A stretch of 64,000 nucleotides of DNA, from the NCBI GenBank assembly GCA_036768485.1, contig JAVLUZ010000716.1, positions 62,001 to 126,000 on the forward strand. The letters are read 5' to 3'. The notes under the pieces were generated by a model, which saw nothing but the letters and a program-made list of their open reading frames with translations, was not told where the DNA came from and ran no database searches. Shown here one piece after another: positions 1 through 11,376 of the stretch; the first letter of the stretch is position 1, and each line of letters begins with the position of its first letter. The stretch comes from Mermis nigrescens (taxonomy: Eukaryota > Nematoda > Enoplea > Mermithida > Mermithidae). A program made the translations under genes and the position numbers.

Positions 1-1110
1 AACCAATTTTAAACCTAGAGCGGCACATCATATATCGATCGATAGAGCGTTTTGAGTTTTACATTTTTTCCTGTTACAGTACCCTTCTAATGTAAAGCTT
101 TGTAAAGCTAGAAGCGATTAAAGTGACTTTCGTACCACGAACGTGCTATATCTTGGGCTACAGTATCCTAAGGTATTTTTTGACTCCGGATTCAAATTTT
201 TTGCCCTCAATTACCCCCAAACACATTGTTTTTAAAACGATAACAATTATTCCTAGCATAGGATTAATTTGTGTAAAGTAAATTTTTAGGCCAAACTTTA
301 CACCCATATAACTCTATGAGTTTACACTCAATGATATTGCGAAACATACCATCGGATAGAGGAGACAATAATTCACAATAAGTTTAGGACTACCTAGCTT
401 CTACCCCCGATGCCCCGGGCGCCAGAACCGGAAATATAATCCACTTACTTTTTTGTAATGCTTAAGCACTAGAAATAGGGAGTACCCTGGAATTTTTGCC
501 AATATTGGCCCTAGAGCAACACTTAATATGTCAATCGATAGAGCTTTTTGAGTTGTCATTTTTGCTCATTACAGTACCCCTACTCGTGTAGAACTTTTTG
601 GAGTTAGAGGCGATCAAAGTTGCTTTTGGACAAAAAACGTGCTATAACATAGGCTACAGTACACCAAGGTATATTTTTGATAAGAAATTCGGATTAGGCG
701 TCGCCGATTACCCCCAATGTATTTATTTTCAACATTACAACGCTTAATGATAGCCCTATATTGACTGATTTAAAGCCCATTTTTAGGTCCAACTTTACAC
801 CCATTTATTTCAGGTTTTTCGATTTATCTCACATATACGGCTAGGCGCGTTGGGTAGCCGGGTCCCGCGGCAACAATATTCAAAGAAAAATTCCTTAACG
901 AACGAGACAATCTTGAGAAAAGGGTCCTCAAAGTTGACCCCATGCTAAAGTTGGTTAACAATTATTAGCCCGTAACTCTATGGGTTTACACTGAATTTCT
1001 ACGCGACCTATGTCATTAGATAGAAGAGACAATGGCAAACAAAAAGTTCTCTAGCCATAAATTTCTGCAATCAATACCCGAGGAGCTAGAGCCCAAAATA
1101 TAGTTCACAC
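1..1110. repeat. Two-copy diverged direct repeat
   Basis: The stretch beginning near 13 (CCTAGAGCGGCACATCATAT) recurs near 510 (CCCTAGAGCAACACTTAATA). Both are followed by the same order of blocks: ATCGATAGAGC, a TTACAGTACCC block, an AACGTGCTATA block, a GGCTACAGTA block and ATTACCCCCAA. The spacing is about 495 bp. Blocks near 315 and 970 (ACTCTATGRGTTTACACT) also correspond, so the second copy carries extra sequence. No coding potential is visible. It reads as an old segmental or satellite duplication and may continue left of the window. Confidence 0.7.
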
Positions 1111-1639
1111 ATGCTGTAACATAGCTACAGTAATATGGACCCCCAAATTTTCCGACGGCATTCTCTTGTTTTTGGTAGGTTTTATATACGTTGGGGAAGT
1201 TTAAAGAAAATTGACTCGATCAAAATTTTTTTATGTCCTATTTTGTTATAGCATACAAAATTTGAACCTATTTTCTTATATAGTAAGAGATACATAGTTA
1301 ATATCGATGGTGGAAAGTTAAAACTTTGGAGTAAAAAAACACGTTTTTGACCGTTTTTTGTCTATCAATCACTCCGGTTTTGAATTGAATAGTGCGAACT
1401 ACTCTAAAAATAAGGAACACGTTAATGGTTACACATCGCACTTGTTGGCATTTCTTTACACTCAATACTGAGTTATTTTTAGAGGTGTGAAGATCTATCT
1501 TTGGGGTTAAAAAAGTACGTTTTTGGCAGGTTTGTGTCTGTCACCTTATCCCGATATGAGTTGAGACATGATACTACTAAATTATGAAAAATGTCAAACA
1601 TCGAGGATCATGAATGCACGTAAGTGTATTAATTACTCT

Positions 1640-2400
1640 TAATATTAATTCATTGTAGAGATGTAAAGTTGACACTAAAAATTCATTTTACTTCTCGAGC
1701 GTTGCGAAACGTGAATTTTTTTCCAAAATGTTCTCCGTAACGTCAGGAATACGAACTTGACTGTTAGTTTTTTCTACACCCATCAGGGATGTAAATTTTA
1801 CATTATTTAGTTATTTAAGAGGAAAAAGTTTACACTAAAAATTAATATCAAGTCCAGAGCGTTTTGAAACGTGAATTTCTTCAAAGTGTTTTCCGTTATG
1901 CCAGGATTATGAATTTAACTATGTTTACTTTATATTTTGCAGTTGTGTAAAGTTTTCACTATAAATAAAGTATAGTTCTAGAACGTTGCGAAAGTTTAAT
2001 TTTTTTAAAATGTTATATATATCATCGGAATTACGAATCTCATTGTTCGTATTCTCTACACTCAGTAGTTTTTCAAAGCTTACACTATTCATTTATTGTC
2101 GAAGTATTACGTTTACACCACAAATTTGTTTTAATTCCAGAGCATTGAAAAACGTGAATTTTATATGAAAATATGTTCCGTAAGGTCAGGATTTTGAATC
2201 TGACTGTATGTTATCTTTACACGCATTACTGTGCGAATTTTACACTGAAGATGAACTCTAGTTCCAGTGCGTTGCAAAGGCATAACTTTTTCAAAATGTT
2301 CCATGTAACGTCCGGATTACGAATATGAGTGTATTTTCTTTACACCCAATAGTTGCGTCAAGTTTATTCATGAAAGATTTGATCTGTTCAGATAAGGTAA
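1640..2400. repeat. Degenerate ~150-bp tandem array
   Basis: About five diverged units follow each other. Each holds a TGTAAAGTTTACACT-like block, a CCAGAGCGTTGNGAAACGTGAA block, a TTCAAAATGTTCCGTAACG block and a TCAGGATTACGAATCTGACTG block. The last unit runs into a dispersed sequence at 2370-2605. Related single units reappear at 13320-13500. I see no ORF worth naming; this is satellite-like DNA. Confidence 0.7.
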
Positions 2401-2605
2401 GTTTGTCTTGTTTAAAGAAAGATTATGCAGATGTTCAGAACAATTCTGTTTTCCGCCTTCGGACTGCTTTCATTATTGTGGCATGTTACTGAATGCGGTT
2501 AATAATTGATTTACTCAAATCTTGCGAATTAAAAGTGGGGTAGTAGCAAAGAAAAATGCTCCGATGGAACAAAAAAGGTTAATTTACTTGGAATTCTGAC
2601 TAGGA
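2370..2605 (+). repeat. Dispersed repeat, copy 1 (copy 2 at 13500-13738)
   Basis: The block GATCTGTTCAGATAAGGTAA through AATGCTCCGATGGAACAAAA is matched with few changes, in the same orientation, at 13500-13738. In both places it follows the ~150-bp array units. This suggests that a larger unit (array plus tail) was copied or transposed as one piece. Confidence 0.7.
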
Positions 2606-3118
2606 AAAAGCTATCGAAGCCTACAGAAGTCAGAAAGGGAAATATGCTCAGCTTTGGCACCCAAGCCTACAAAAATCGCAAAATATGCTAAAAATCCGTT
2701 TTTTCCGGAGCAACGCTTAAATCGACGTGTATTCTGCGGCCTCTGAAAAAATGTATCCTCTTAAAATAGCTTTCACCGATTGAAACAGCTTAAGCATATT
2801 GCGTAACGCGACTTTCTGTAGATTTCATTCAAATCTGACTTGCTTAAAATTGTAACTGAAAGTGAAATGCTGTTGACCAATGTATAATTGAGTTGTTCGT
2901 ATTTCTTTCTAAGTGTCAAAGTGCAAGCAATATTCACATTAAATTTACTATCCGTTTTCAGCAGCTGTAAACCAATAAGCGCATATAACTTTGTTCAATT
3001 TACCAGTAAAAAAGGCTTTCACTGAATTTAATCCACATAAATTGGCTACAAATTTAAGTATGCACCTTAGAAGTCTGATGCAGTTTTGTCGTGCTGCAGC
3101 GGGGAAGTTCATCATAAC

Positions 3119-3382
3119 CACACGTGGGCGTGGGGGCTCTGGGGTATGCACCCCCCCAGAAGTTGGAATACCCCTCCCCAGAAATCAAAATACCCCCCAG
3201 AATTCAATTTTTGAAATTTTTCTTGCTTTTTTAGCGATTTTTTGATGCCATTGGATAGTGCTCGATGAGAAACGTCGAAAAATGGTGTTTTTTCACCATA
3301 CGACCACTTTTAGAACCATTTTTTGACCTTTGCAAATTTTTTCGACAACCCCCCCCCAGAATTTTAGCACTGCCCACCTATG
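3119..3382 (+). mobile_element. hAT-like MITE, family A copy
   Basis: Full copy of the ~250-bp family A. It opens CACACGTGGGCG, has the internal block GATGCCATTGGATAGTGCTC, and closes CCCACCTATG. Flanking 8-mers ATCATAAC and ATCATGAC (7 of 8) look like a target-site duplication of hAT size. No coding capacity. Confidence 0.85.
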
Positions 3383-3729
3383 ATCATGACTGCTTTGATA
3401 AGGCTGTAGGCTGTAAGCTATCCAATCCTTGCATTCATTGTTCAGATTAAAGTACACACTACTTCCTAGTGTTATTTTGATATACCAAAAATAAATTTTG
3501 GTATGATTTTGGTAGGCACTTGCTGGACTATCAATATCATATTTTAATTCTGTGAATTTTGGTATATCATATAATATTTTTGATATCATTTTGGTATAAT
3601 TTTAGTATAATGTGGTAGCACTTTTCCTTTTTTCGCTCTTTTATCTTACTTATTTTGTATGCATGATGCAGTAGGTATTTTCCACAGGTTGTATTATCAT
3701 ATGGAGACAAATACGTACATAAGTATGTA

Positions 3730-3915
<186 letters not shown>

Positions 3916-3980
3916 GAGCCGAGCCCCTCATACATATAGTCCGTTGAGGTATGTATGCACCACGTTATTCGTGTGTACTT

Positions 3981-4195
3981 CATCGGACGTCGGGGAGGGG
4001 GTTTTGGGGTAACCCCCCCCCGAATTCAATCTTTGAAATTTTTTGGTTTTTTCGCAATTTTTTGATGCCAATGGATATTACTCGATGAGAAACGTTGAAA
4101 AATGGTGTTTGTTCGCCATACCACCATTTTTAAGGCCATTCTTTGATCTTTGAAAAAAACTTGCACCCCCAGAACTTTGGAGCCGCCCACCTATG
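3981..4195 (+). mobile_element. hAT-like MITE, family A copy
   Basis: Slightly shortened left end, intact right end CCGCCCACCTATG. Flanked on both sides by GTGTACTT, an exact 8-bp target-site duplication (3973-3980 and 4196-4203). Sits inside element L copy 1. Confidence 0.85.
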
Positions 4196-4301
4196 GTGTA
4201 CTTACATACAATCAGCGCAGCGTAGTATGAGTGAAGTAACACCTGTCTGTGTTGATAAATGCGTAATATAAGACGAGCTCAGCTCATCATTTAGGTTGGC
4301 T

Positions 4302-4447
4302 TATAGTCTGTTTCACATAAGTTTGGGCATAAATTTTAAAAAGTTATTCGAAAGTAAGCATATCACATCAATGCTATAATCGCAAACTGTCAATTTGTTG
4401 TCAGACATCGTTTTTCAAATTTATGCCCAAACTTGTGTGAAACAGAC
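4302..4447. mobile_element. TATAGTCTG MITE, 146 bp
   Basis: Terminal inverted repeats of about 35 bp: TATAGTCTGTTTCACATAAG at left and CTTGTGTGAAACAGAC at right, with GTTTGGGCATAAATTT and AAATTTATGCCCAAAC just inside. The first 14 bases are shared with the larger tRNA-bearing element at 5649 and 52912, so these share an end sequence. A degenerate right end of the same type sits at 6780-6805. Confidence 0.8.
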
Positions 4448-5062
4448 CGGGAGATTACAAAACATTAGGTAAGTAGGTAGGAATGATGACTATTAAATTA
4501 TTTTTATTCTTAATCCTTGTTTGCCACCTGTATTCTTGACCGTTGAGCTTCCCTGATTGTGATCCAAATATTCCGAAACTTTGTTATTTGTCGAAAAGCG
4601 AAAAGAATTCATGCAATTTTGAAACTTAATCTCGTAAATTTTGAAAGTTTTTGAATACATGGAAATTTTTTAAAATTTACGTCTAAAAATGCAATGCTCG
4701 TGTTTTTCTATAGTTTATTTCACAAAACATTTTGCACTAAAATCAATTTTATACGATTAGTGAGCATGTACAAAATTCGTTTCTATGTAGCTTACTGTAA
4801 GACAAACTAGCTGTGCTTATTCATTGCTATGCATAACATCGTAGGGCCGTATCACAGAAGGTTAGGTAAGACTTGCCTTTTGGTAAATTAGCTACCCTTA
4901 GGTAACCTCTAGGTTAGGTTAGAGATTGCCATATCACAGAAGGTTGGGTAAGGTAAAGGTAAGGTAAAGCCTTGGTAAATAAAGACAAATTTACCCAATG
5001 ATCTTACCCTTGCTAAGAGCAGAGGTAAAGGTCTGTTAACATTCAATTAGTCTACGTTTTCA

Positions 5063-5440
5063 ATGGATTTGATCGAATTTTTAGATGATGCAAGTGAAAA
5101 TGATGAAGATTTTTTCTTTCATGCACATCGGCTCATTAAACGGACGGAACCGTTTGAAATATACAATGACCAACAATTTTATATGCTATACAGATTTAGC
5201 AAGGTCAATGCCCATCGATTAATTACTCTGACTTCACCCTATCTAAAACAAAGAAGCACACGTCGTCATTATTTTTTATTACCCGAAGTTCATGTAAGCA
5301 TATGCACGTTACATAAAATCAAGCTAGAAATAAAGCAACATAATTTTACAATTGATAATATTGGCTGGTCGAGGCCATGTGGCCATATGAATCACCGGAG
5401 TTCAAAAATATTGACATATGAATTCGCCCCTTTTGAATGA
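5063..5440 (+). pseudogene. HARBI1-like Harbinger nuclease, N-terminal fragment
   Basis: The 125-codon frame begins MDLIEFLDDASEND and contains YNDQQFYMLYRFSK, then LTSPYLKQRSTRRHYFLLPE. This matches the N-terminal part of HARBI1-type nucleases, where a D/E-x-F-x-x-x-(Y/F)RF helix is followed by L-x-x-x-x-R-S-x-R-x-x-x-L-x-P-E. HARBI1-family proteins run to about 350 residues with a DDE nuclease domain; that domain is absent here and the frame loses similarity after about residue 75. Its place inside matching Harbinger ends supports the call. I judge it a dead remnant, not a host gene. Confidence 0.75.
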
Positions 5441-5648
5441 ATACAAATCAATTTAATTTGTGTTTTACAATAATTCAGAGAATGTCAGACGCTAAACTAA
5501 ACGGATTTGCAATAAAAATGATAAATTTCCTCGTCTACCTAACGTTTACCCTTAGGTACTTACCTTGCCATCACCCAACCGTCTGTGATACCAGAGCTTG
5601 GCAAACCATAGGTAACTTACCAAGGCTGGTAAACCTTAGGTAGCTACC

Positions 5649-6198
5649 TATAGTCTGTTTCACTTATCCGAGAGCTTTTTCAGCAAATGTTTTCAGAGCT
5701 TACAGTAACCCCCTTCTTTCTTATCTACTGTAGGTCGCTAGATCTAACTATAGCTATGTAGTAAAGACGGGTTTTTCAACAACATTTTTGCGGCATAATT
5801 TATTCTCGTCTTCCAGCAGATCAATTAACTCTGATAAAAATCGCGCATTCATCACATCCTGAGTCGACACTTTAAACACAATCGACTAAGATGCTAAGAA
5901 ACGGCGCGAACTGCCGCATAGCTTAGTGGTAAAACCTCTTGCTTGTAGTCGAAGCAACCCGGGTTCGATTCTAGCCGATAGCTTTTTGTTTAGCGCACTT
6001 ACTGTAGTATGTCCCAGCACTGATTAAATGCCTAAATCAAATTTATCTGGGCACATTAGTGCATTAAAATTGGAAGAATTCTAACCACTCGCCCTCACTG
6101 AGCTGATCTGCTAGAGTACAGTAATTCGTCTTGTTTAGCTTACTGTAGCCCTTAAAAGAATTGACTAAAAAGCTCTCGAATAAATGAAACAGACTATA
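5649..6198. mobile_element. TIR element carrying a tRNA-like gene, copy 1
   Basis: Ends are TATAGTCTGTTTCACTTATC and its near complement (right side GATAAATGAAACAGACTATA-like), with CGAGAGCTTTTTCAG / AAAAGCTCTCG just inside. A TA dinucleotide at both ends is consistent with a TA target site but not proven, because the ends themselves read TATA. The middle holds a tRNA-like sequence at 5913-5980. The same element, in reverse orientation and larger through insertions, is at 52912-55609. This copy is inserted inside the Harbinger element. No ORF. Confidence 0.85.
5913..5980 (+). tRNA. tRNA-like sequence inside a TIR element (probably pseudo)
   Basis: A-box-like TAGCTTAGTGG and B-box-like GGTTCGATTCT are spaced as in a tRNA. 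TGCTT and AAGCA form an anticodon stem around GTAGTCG, which would read AGT (Thr) if the loop has 7 nt. The acceptor arms pair poorly and the T stem is mismatched. A TTTTT tract follows directly and could stop Pol III. The second copy (54776-54709) differs at only two of 68 positions. Either a decayed tRNA captured by the element or a SINE-like Pol III unit; a working tRNA seems unlikely. Confidence 0.5.
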
Positions 6199-7054
6199 GA
6201 TATTACCCAACCTTTACCTTTGCCACACATTTACCTTACCCAACGTTCTGTGATTCGGCCCGTAATTGTTGCTTCCGATTAAGTGAAAAATCGTTGGAAA
6301 TGAGAGAGAATCGTCAAAAAAATATTGATTACTTGCAAACTTAGCCTATTGACTTTGAAATAAAATAAACGAGTCTTAAAATATGCATAATTTATTACAG
6401 TGCATTGATATGCATGCATTTTATTCCCCAACAATTTTGCTCACATAGGTATCTACTTTGAAATGGTTGCAGAAAATACGTACCTAATAGGTATACATAC
6501 ATATGCACTATCTACCAAAAACATATTAAATATATACCAAATATCAAAAATATATCATATTTTAAATAAAAAATAGCAAAATATCATATTTATATCATAT
6601 TAAAGAATTAAGCCAACTATACCAATATCATATTTAAATTATTTTTGGGCTACCAAAATAACACTACACTTCCTTCTGCAGGCCGCAAAATACACTTCGA
6701 TTCTGCGCCGAAGTTAAACATCAGACCAATGCTATTATTGCAATCTCTCGGCTTTCAGCGATATTCCTCAATTGTATGACCGAACTTGTGTGAAACCGAC
6801 TATAGTTCCAAGCATTTTCATTTTTTTTGTTTCATCAGTGCATTTTTGATTGCCATGTTGATATTGTTGCGTATGTACAGTAGTTTCTGATTTTACATTC
6901 GAAAGAGACGGGCGCTGCAGAACTTACAAAAAGCTTTATTTTAGCTTCAGTGATCCTAAATAAGTTTTCATGCGCGCAAAATTTGAAATTTATAATGCAA
7001 AATTGAATTAACCATCAGTAGAGTTTATATAAGACAAAGTAAAACTCCGTCGCC

Positions 7055-7126
7055 AGCAGAGTGGCGCAGCGGAAGCGTGCTGGGCCCATAACCCAGAGGT
7101 CCGTGGATCGAAACCACGCTCTGCTA
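7055..7126 (+). tRNA. Initiator tRNA-Met (CAT)
   Basis: A complete 72-nt cloverleaf: acceptor AGCAGAG pairs with CTCTGCT, the anticodon stem CTGGG/CCCAG bounds loop CCCATAA with anticodon CAT at 7087-7089, and the discriminator base is A. It shows initiator marks: the GGGCCCATAACCC stem-loop, and GGATCGAAACC in place of the usual GGTTCRA. A T-run follows from 7128, fitting Pol III termination. No CCA is encoded, as in nuclear eukaryotic genes. It appears functional and lies outside the identified mobile elements. Confidence 0.97.
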
Positions 7127-7254
7127 GATTTTTTTCAGAAATCATATCTTTTTATTCTTTTATAAATTTAAATTTTTTCTATTTCTTGAATTTTTAGCCC
7201 ATGACCCGCTTAACACTGACATGGCACTTTTTCTTTACAAAACAGCTTAATTTC

Positions 7255-7602
7255 CGGTGGCGTAGCTGTGGGGGGGGGGGGGCAGGGGACTAGTCCCCCT
7301 AAAATTTCGGAAATATAAATAATAAGGTCACCAAAGAAAAATAATGAAAATTCTCGATACGAATCTGAAAGACCGCTAGAATAGATTTTAGCACACTTTT
7401 TGACCTAATAAGCCCAAAATTGTTGAGCGCTTCGCGCCTTATTTATTTTTTCTTTAAGATACATACAATATACGATCAATGTGTAGATCTCGTTGGAAAT
7501 AGCTCAAAAAACAACATTATTTTTGCTTAGTCATAAGTAGTTGTTGAGATATCCAACTTCAAAATTCCCTCTTTCAAATCAGAAAGGGCAGCTACGCCAC
7601 TG
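7255..7602. mobile_element. hAT-like MITE (CAGTGGCGTAGCTG ends)
   Basis: The right end complement reads CAGTGGCGTAGCTGCCC; the left end CGGTGGCGTAGCTGTGG followed by a G run is its partner. Flanks TTAATTTC and TTAACTTT agree at 6 of 8 positions. The interior includes GAGCGCTTCGCGCC, one of the recurring short palindromes. No coding capacity. Confidence 0.75.
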
Positions 7603-7993
7603 TTAACTTTGTCGTCACTTCGAATTCTAATCAAATTTCCACTTTAGTGCTTTTCCGCAATTAGACGCTCTTGCTTTATATGTATATCCGTCACTACAGT
7701 CGTACGACCTTCGTATTATTGTGCTTTCCAAACGAATTTAGGTTTTCGAATCCTAAAACTAGTATACGCAAAAACGTAATTTTTCTGCAGTATTGTACGA
7801 GTATTTGACAAAAAAATGTCGAGAAAAAAGTATTAGCCTAAAACATTTGGTTTTCTATATTTTGACTCCATAGTGCGAGATTAGAAATTATAATGCATAT
7901 GAAGCGCATAAATGAAGATGTGATCATTACATTGGGTAGTTGAGAGTTTTCACTGAGAAAAAAGGTAAAATGAGAGCCAAAATAGAGTGAAAA

Positions 7994-8222
7994 AGTTCTG
8001 GGGGGTTCATGATTTTTTCAAAGGTCAAAAAATGGCCTTGAAAATGGTGGTATGGCGAGAAAATCTTTATTTCAACGTTTCTCATCGAGCACTATCCATT
8101 AGCATCAAAACATTTCGAAAAAACCCAAAAAAAAATTTCAAAAATTGAATTCTATGAGGGGAGTATTTTGGTTTCTCGCGGGAGGGAGGTGCATACACCC
8201 CAAAGTCCCCAACCCCACGTAT
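7994..8222 (-). mobile_element. hAT-like MITE, family A copy
   Basis: Reverse-oriented copy: AAAATGGTGGTATGGCGA, TTTCTCATCGAGCACTATCC and a terminal CCCCACGT. AGTGAAAA is present on both sides (7986-7993 and 8223-8230), an exact 8-bp duplication. Confidence 0.8.
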
Positions 8223-8372
8223 AGTGAAAATCCGAAATTTCCTGCAAAATACATAAAACTAACCAGAATCGTCGATTAACATAGTTTTCACGTTATTTTT
8301 TGTATATACCAATTTAATGGTCATTTAGACTCAAAAATGCTCTTGGAACCGTTCTGGGAAGCGGATGGTACC

Positions 8373-8614
8373 CATACCTGGGCGTAGGGGGTTTGGGGTA
8401 TGAACCCCTCAGAAACCAAAATACCCCCAAGAAACCAAAATATCCCCAGATTTCAATTTTTGAAATTTTTTCGCAATTTTTTGATGCCAATGGATAGTGC
8501 TCGATGAGAAACATTGGAAAATAGTGTTTTTTCGCCATACCACAATTTTTAAGGCCATTTTTTGACTTTGAAAAAATCTTGCACCTGCCAGAATTTTGGT
8601 GCCGCCCACCTATG
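8373..8614 (+). mobile_element. hAT-like MITE, family A copy
   Basis: Opens CATACCTGGGCGTAGGGG and closes CCGCCCACCTATG, with the full family interior. Flanks TGGTACCC and TGATACCC agree at 7 of 8 when read with one base of overlap with the end. Confidence 0.8.
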
Positions 8615-8639
8615 TGATACCCCAATTTTTCCAAAAACA

Positions 8640-9125
8640 GTTCAAAATAGGTCCGAAAATTTGCTGTTCACGTGCGAACTAGCATTTTTCCGGCGTTTTG
8701 CATTGTCTACTTTTATTTAAAATTGTTTTTCGCGCAATATTTTTTCAGAAAATTTTGAAATTTTCGGCAATTTTGTTCGGAAAATTCATTAAATTTCTTG
8801 AATATCTGCGAAAATCTGGCGCGAAGCGGCGGAAAATCGGTGAAATCAAAGCGCAAGAACCTCTGAAGCTTGAATTACTGCTCGATCTCTGGTTTTTATA
8901 GCATTTGACGCAGACCATTGGAAATTTTGAAAAATCATGCTTGAAAAGCTCTTTCTGCTCTTGAAATCGTCTAAAACTCCCTGGGCAAAAATATGGCTTC
9001 CGTACCACCAAGAAAGTAAATAGATGTTATAAGTATTATCCAGAGCAAAGCGCCGGAAAAATATGAGAAATTCTGATCACTGACGGCCAAAAATTATTGC
9101 AAATTACATATCCTTTCTTCATCTC
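8640..9125. repeat. Dispersed repeat, inverted partner at 12580-12850
   Basis: Segments such as AGTAAATAGATGTTATAAG, CTGACGGCCAAAAATTAT and CAGAAAATTTTGAAATTTTC reappear in reverse complement around 12600-12850. It contains CTGGCGCGAAGCGGCGG and CAAAGCGCCGG, variants of the recurring palindrome. No gene is recognised. Confidence 0.55.
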
Positions 9126-9329
9126 GCCAGTTATTTTTGGCCAATGGGGTGGCCTGGCCTACACGTATCTCTCTCAAGTGTGTGTATCCATGAATAACAT
9201 ACATAAATGTGCATAATGAATAATTTTCCTAAAACAATTAGAAAATCAATTATAATTGACATATACGTATAATGAATTGTGAGGGTAGCAGCAGAAATGC
9301 ACCAGGGGATGGAAGGTTTCGGATCTAGA

Positions 9330-9846
9330 CAGATGCACAGCATGGCCGACCTGGGGAGAGGGGGTCAGACGGTCTTAAGGGGGTCAAGAATTGAACTTAT
9401 TTTGGATCAAAATGACCTCAAAAATTGGTATAAGCGGTAAAGTATCGTAAAAACTTTATTATTACACAGTTTCTGGTCAATTAAGCAATTTTTATGAAAA
9501 CTTTCAATTTTCATCCTTTTTTGCCATTTTGCCTCATTTTTCCATGAAAATTTCCAATTTTTCCATTTTGGGGGTTATCCCCGAGAAACCAAAATACTCC
9601 CCCAGAAACCAAATTACCCCCTCCCCCAGAATTCAATTTTTAAAAATTGTTTTTTGTTTTTTCGCAATTTTTTGATGCCAATGGATAGTGCTCGAGGAGA
9701 AACGTTGAAAAATGGTGTTTTTCGCCCTACCACCATTTTTAAGACCATTTTTTGACCTGTGAAAAATCCTGCACCCCCCAGAATTTCGGTGCTGCCCACG
9801 TACGGTTATAAACCCCCTAAACCTCCTCTCCCCACGTGCATGTCTG
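9330..9846. mobile_element. Family B repeat, split by a family A insertion
   Basis: The left part (AGATGCACAGCATGGCCGAC, a TTTTGGATCAAAATGACCTC block, TTTCTGGTCAATT, CCTCATTTTTCC) and the right part (CTCCTCTCCCCACGTGCATG then TCTG) are halves of one ~280-bp family B unit, interrupted at 9575-9804. Family B ends (CAGACATGCACGTGG, CATAGATGCA) are related in pattern to family A. The flanks show no clear duplication here. Confidence 0.65.
9575..9804 (+). mobile_element. hAT-like MITE, family A copy (left end damaged)
   Basis: Starts within the CCGAGAAACCAAAATACTCC block and ends GCTGCCCACGTACG. Inserted inside a family B unit. The flanking GTTATCCC and GTTATAAA are only weakly alike. Confidence 0.75.
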
Positions 9847-10033
9847 GTCTTGATTCAAAGGACGGAAAAATAGAAAATTTTCTGAGGAAAGTTAGGCAAT
9901 TGGAGGGATCAATTTTCTTCAAAAGTATTCGAAATTTTCTAGAAACTGTGGAATAATGTACATATTTTTGACACTGATCATTTATATCAGTTTTAAGGTC
10001 TTTTTGATCCAAAGAAGCTGACAGGCTATCTAT
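9847..10033. mobile_element. Family B repeat, partial
   Basis: GACGGAAAAATAGAAAATTT, CTAGAAACTGTGGAATAATG and ATCAGTTTTAAGGTC match other B units, for example at 40190-40300. It abuts a family C copy on the right. Confidence 0.55.
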
Positions 10034-10200
10034 CATACATGATCTTGGAAGTTCGGGGAAAGGGGGTTTAGAGCCGAAAAAATTTTCACTCTCCTCAGTT
10101 TTTTCCAACCAGAATTTGCGATTTTCTGAAAAGCTCTAGAAAAACTGAGCGTTTTTAGCCATCTGTTTGCTCAAAAGTGTCAATTTTCAGGCGTCGCGCA
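10034..10200. mobile_element. Family C repeat, right-truncated
   Basis: Opens CATACATGATCTTGG and continues with the family C interior (AATTTGCGATTTTCTGAAA, GAGCGTTTTTAGCCATCTGT, TTGCTCAAAAGTGTCAATTT). It is cut off within the GGCGTCGCGC remnant of the palindrome. Confidence 0.65.
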
Positions 10201-10204
10201 TTAC

Positions 10205-11290
10205 ATCCAGTTTTTAACAATACTGGCAAAAGGGGCGCTTCGCTGCCCCTTTTGCTAGAGCTATCTTTTTTTGCAAATGGGGAGCGAAGCGAACCGACCC
10301 ATATGCAAACAAACTAGATAAAACTGATGACTAACATGCCTTCACTCTACGATTTATTTAAATTAAGCTTATTTTAAATCATCACGTTCACCAAAATTTA
10401 CAATGTCAGCTCAATAGCTTTACAACGGATCATTCTCTTTTGCTCAGTTTACAACAGTTTCCTGCTTCATTTTCCCGCTCGCATGACAGTTAGATAGCAT
10501 TGTAAAGCGCGCAGAAAATAAATAAAAATTTATCCACATTGTAAACTACCGCAAAAAGTTCCACATAAAATTAATCGTAAGAAGCAGCACGCACGTCGGT
10601 TTACATCAAGAGCATTCATAATTTGATTTTTTGGCTTACTGCGAGCACACTCATTGATTAGTCAAGTTTTAAAAACCTTCATCAAGCTTCTATTAACCCG
10701 TTTTTAGCCGTTTTAAGTACCGGTTCTGTAATTTTGAGTACTCGATTCGGAATCAGGGTTCCAATAAGCCTCGGGGGCCAAAATTAGTAAATAACACCCA
10801 TGCTTTGCTACTGCAAAACGACAGTTGCCCCGATTTCAGTTTTTGATAGGGTATGTTTAGGCTCCTGTATCTCAAGGAGCAAACTTCGAATTTTCTTCAA
10901 ATTTTACAGTAAGATCGGCAATAACATTATTAATGGATGTTTGAAATTTAAATAAAATGTACTAGCCACGATTCGAGATATTTAGAAAAATGCACGTTTA
11001 AAAACCGTTTTCCTAACAGTATTTCGCCAGTTTGCATTGTCAAGTTACTACACCAGTCAATAGCACATCAAAAGTTGATTTAGGGCGGCATTACGAATCG
11101 CATCATGGCAATTACATAAGCAGCATAGGCCGTCAAAAGTTTTTATAGTAATCTGTCGTTTCCAGGTTTCAGGAGCCCGATCGAGTCATTTTGATGAAAA
11201 ATTTGGAATCAGTGGCTCGGAGTTATCATTGAGCCAAGATATGAGTATCACTGTATTATCCAATAAGAAGTTTTTACACACAAACACACA
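10205..11290. repeat. Composite repeat, left arm
   Basis: Begins with GGGGCGCTTCGCTGCCCC and, 60 bp on, GGGGAGCGAAGCGAACC, motifs shared with 14265-14300, 15865-15885 and 16130-16150. 10345-10450 is the reverse complement of 14120-14220. 11190-11280 (TGAGTATCACTGTATTATCC) is the reverse complement of 14380-14460. It therefore belongs to a multi-kilobase repeat with inverted relatives. No ORF of interest. Confidence 0.5.
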
Positions 11291-11323
11291 TACACACACA
11301 TACACACACAACACATACACACA

Positions 11324-11376
<53 letters not shown>

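Larger units (their letters stand above)
4844..6261. mobile_element. PIF/Harbinger-like DNA transposon, non-autonomous remnant
   Basis: Inverted ends GGGCCGTATCACAGAAGGTT (left) and the complement of GGGCCGAATCACAGAACGTT (right) are flanked by a 3-bp duplication, GTA on both sides, the size expected of PIF/Harbinger. Subterminal sequence is rich in GGTAAGGTAAAGGT repeats on both arms, and a second internal copy of the end motif lies near 4930. The interior keeps a HARBI1-like coding fragment (5063-5440) and is interrupted by the tRNA-bearing element at 5649-6198. Confidence 0.85.

Noticed and set aside
5437..5643. ORF following the HARBI1-like fragment
   Set aside because: No similarity to the nuclease domain; it runs into Harbinger subterminal repeats.
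8314..8634. ORFs with the recurring peptide types (for example FLIEHYPLASKNCEK) here and at about ten other places
   Set aside because: They are all translations of the family A MITE interior, not a protein family.
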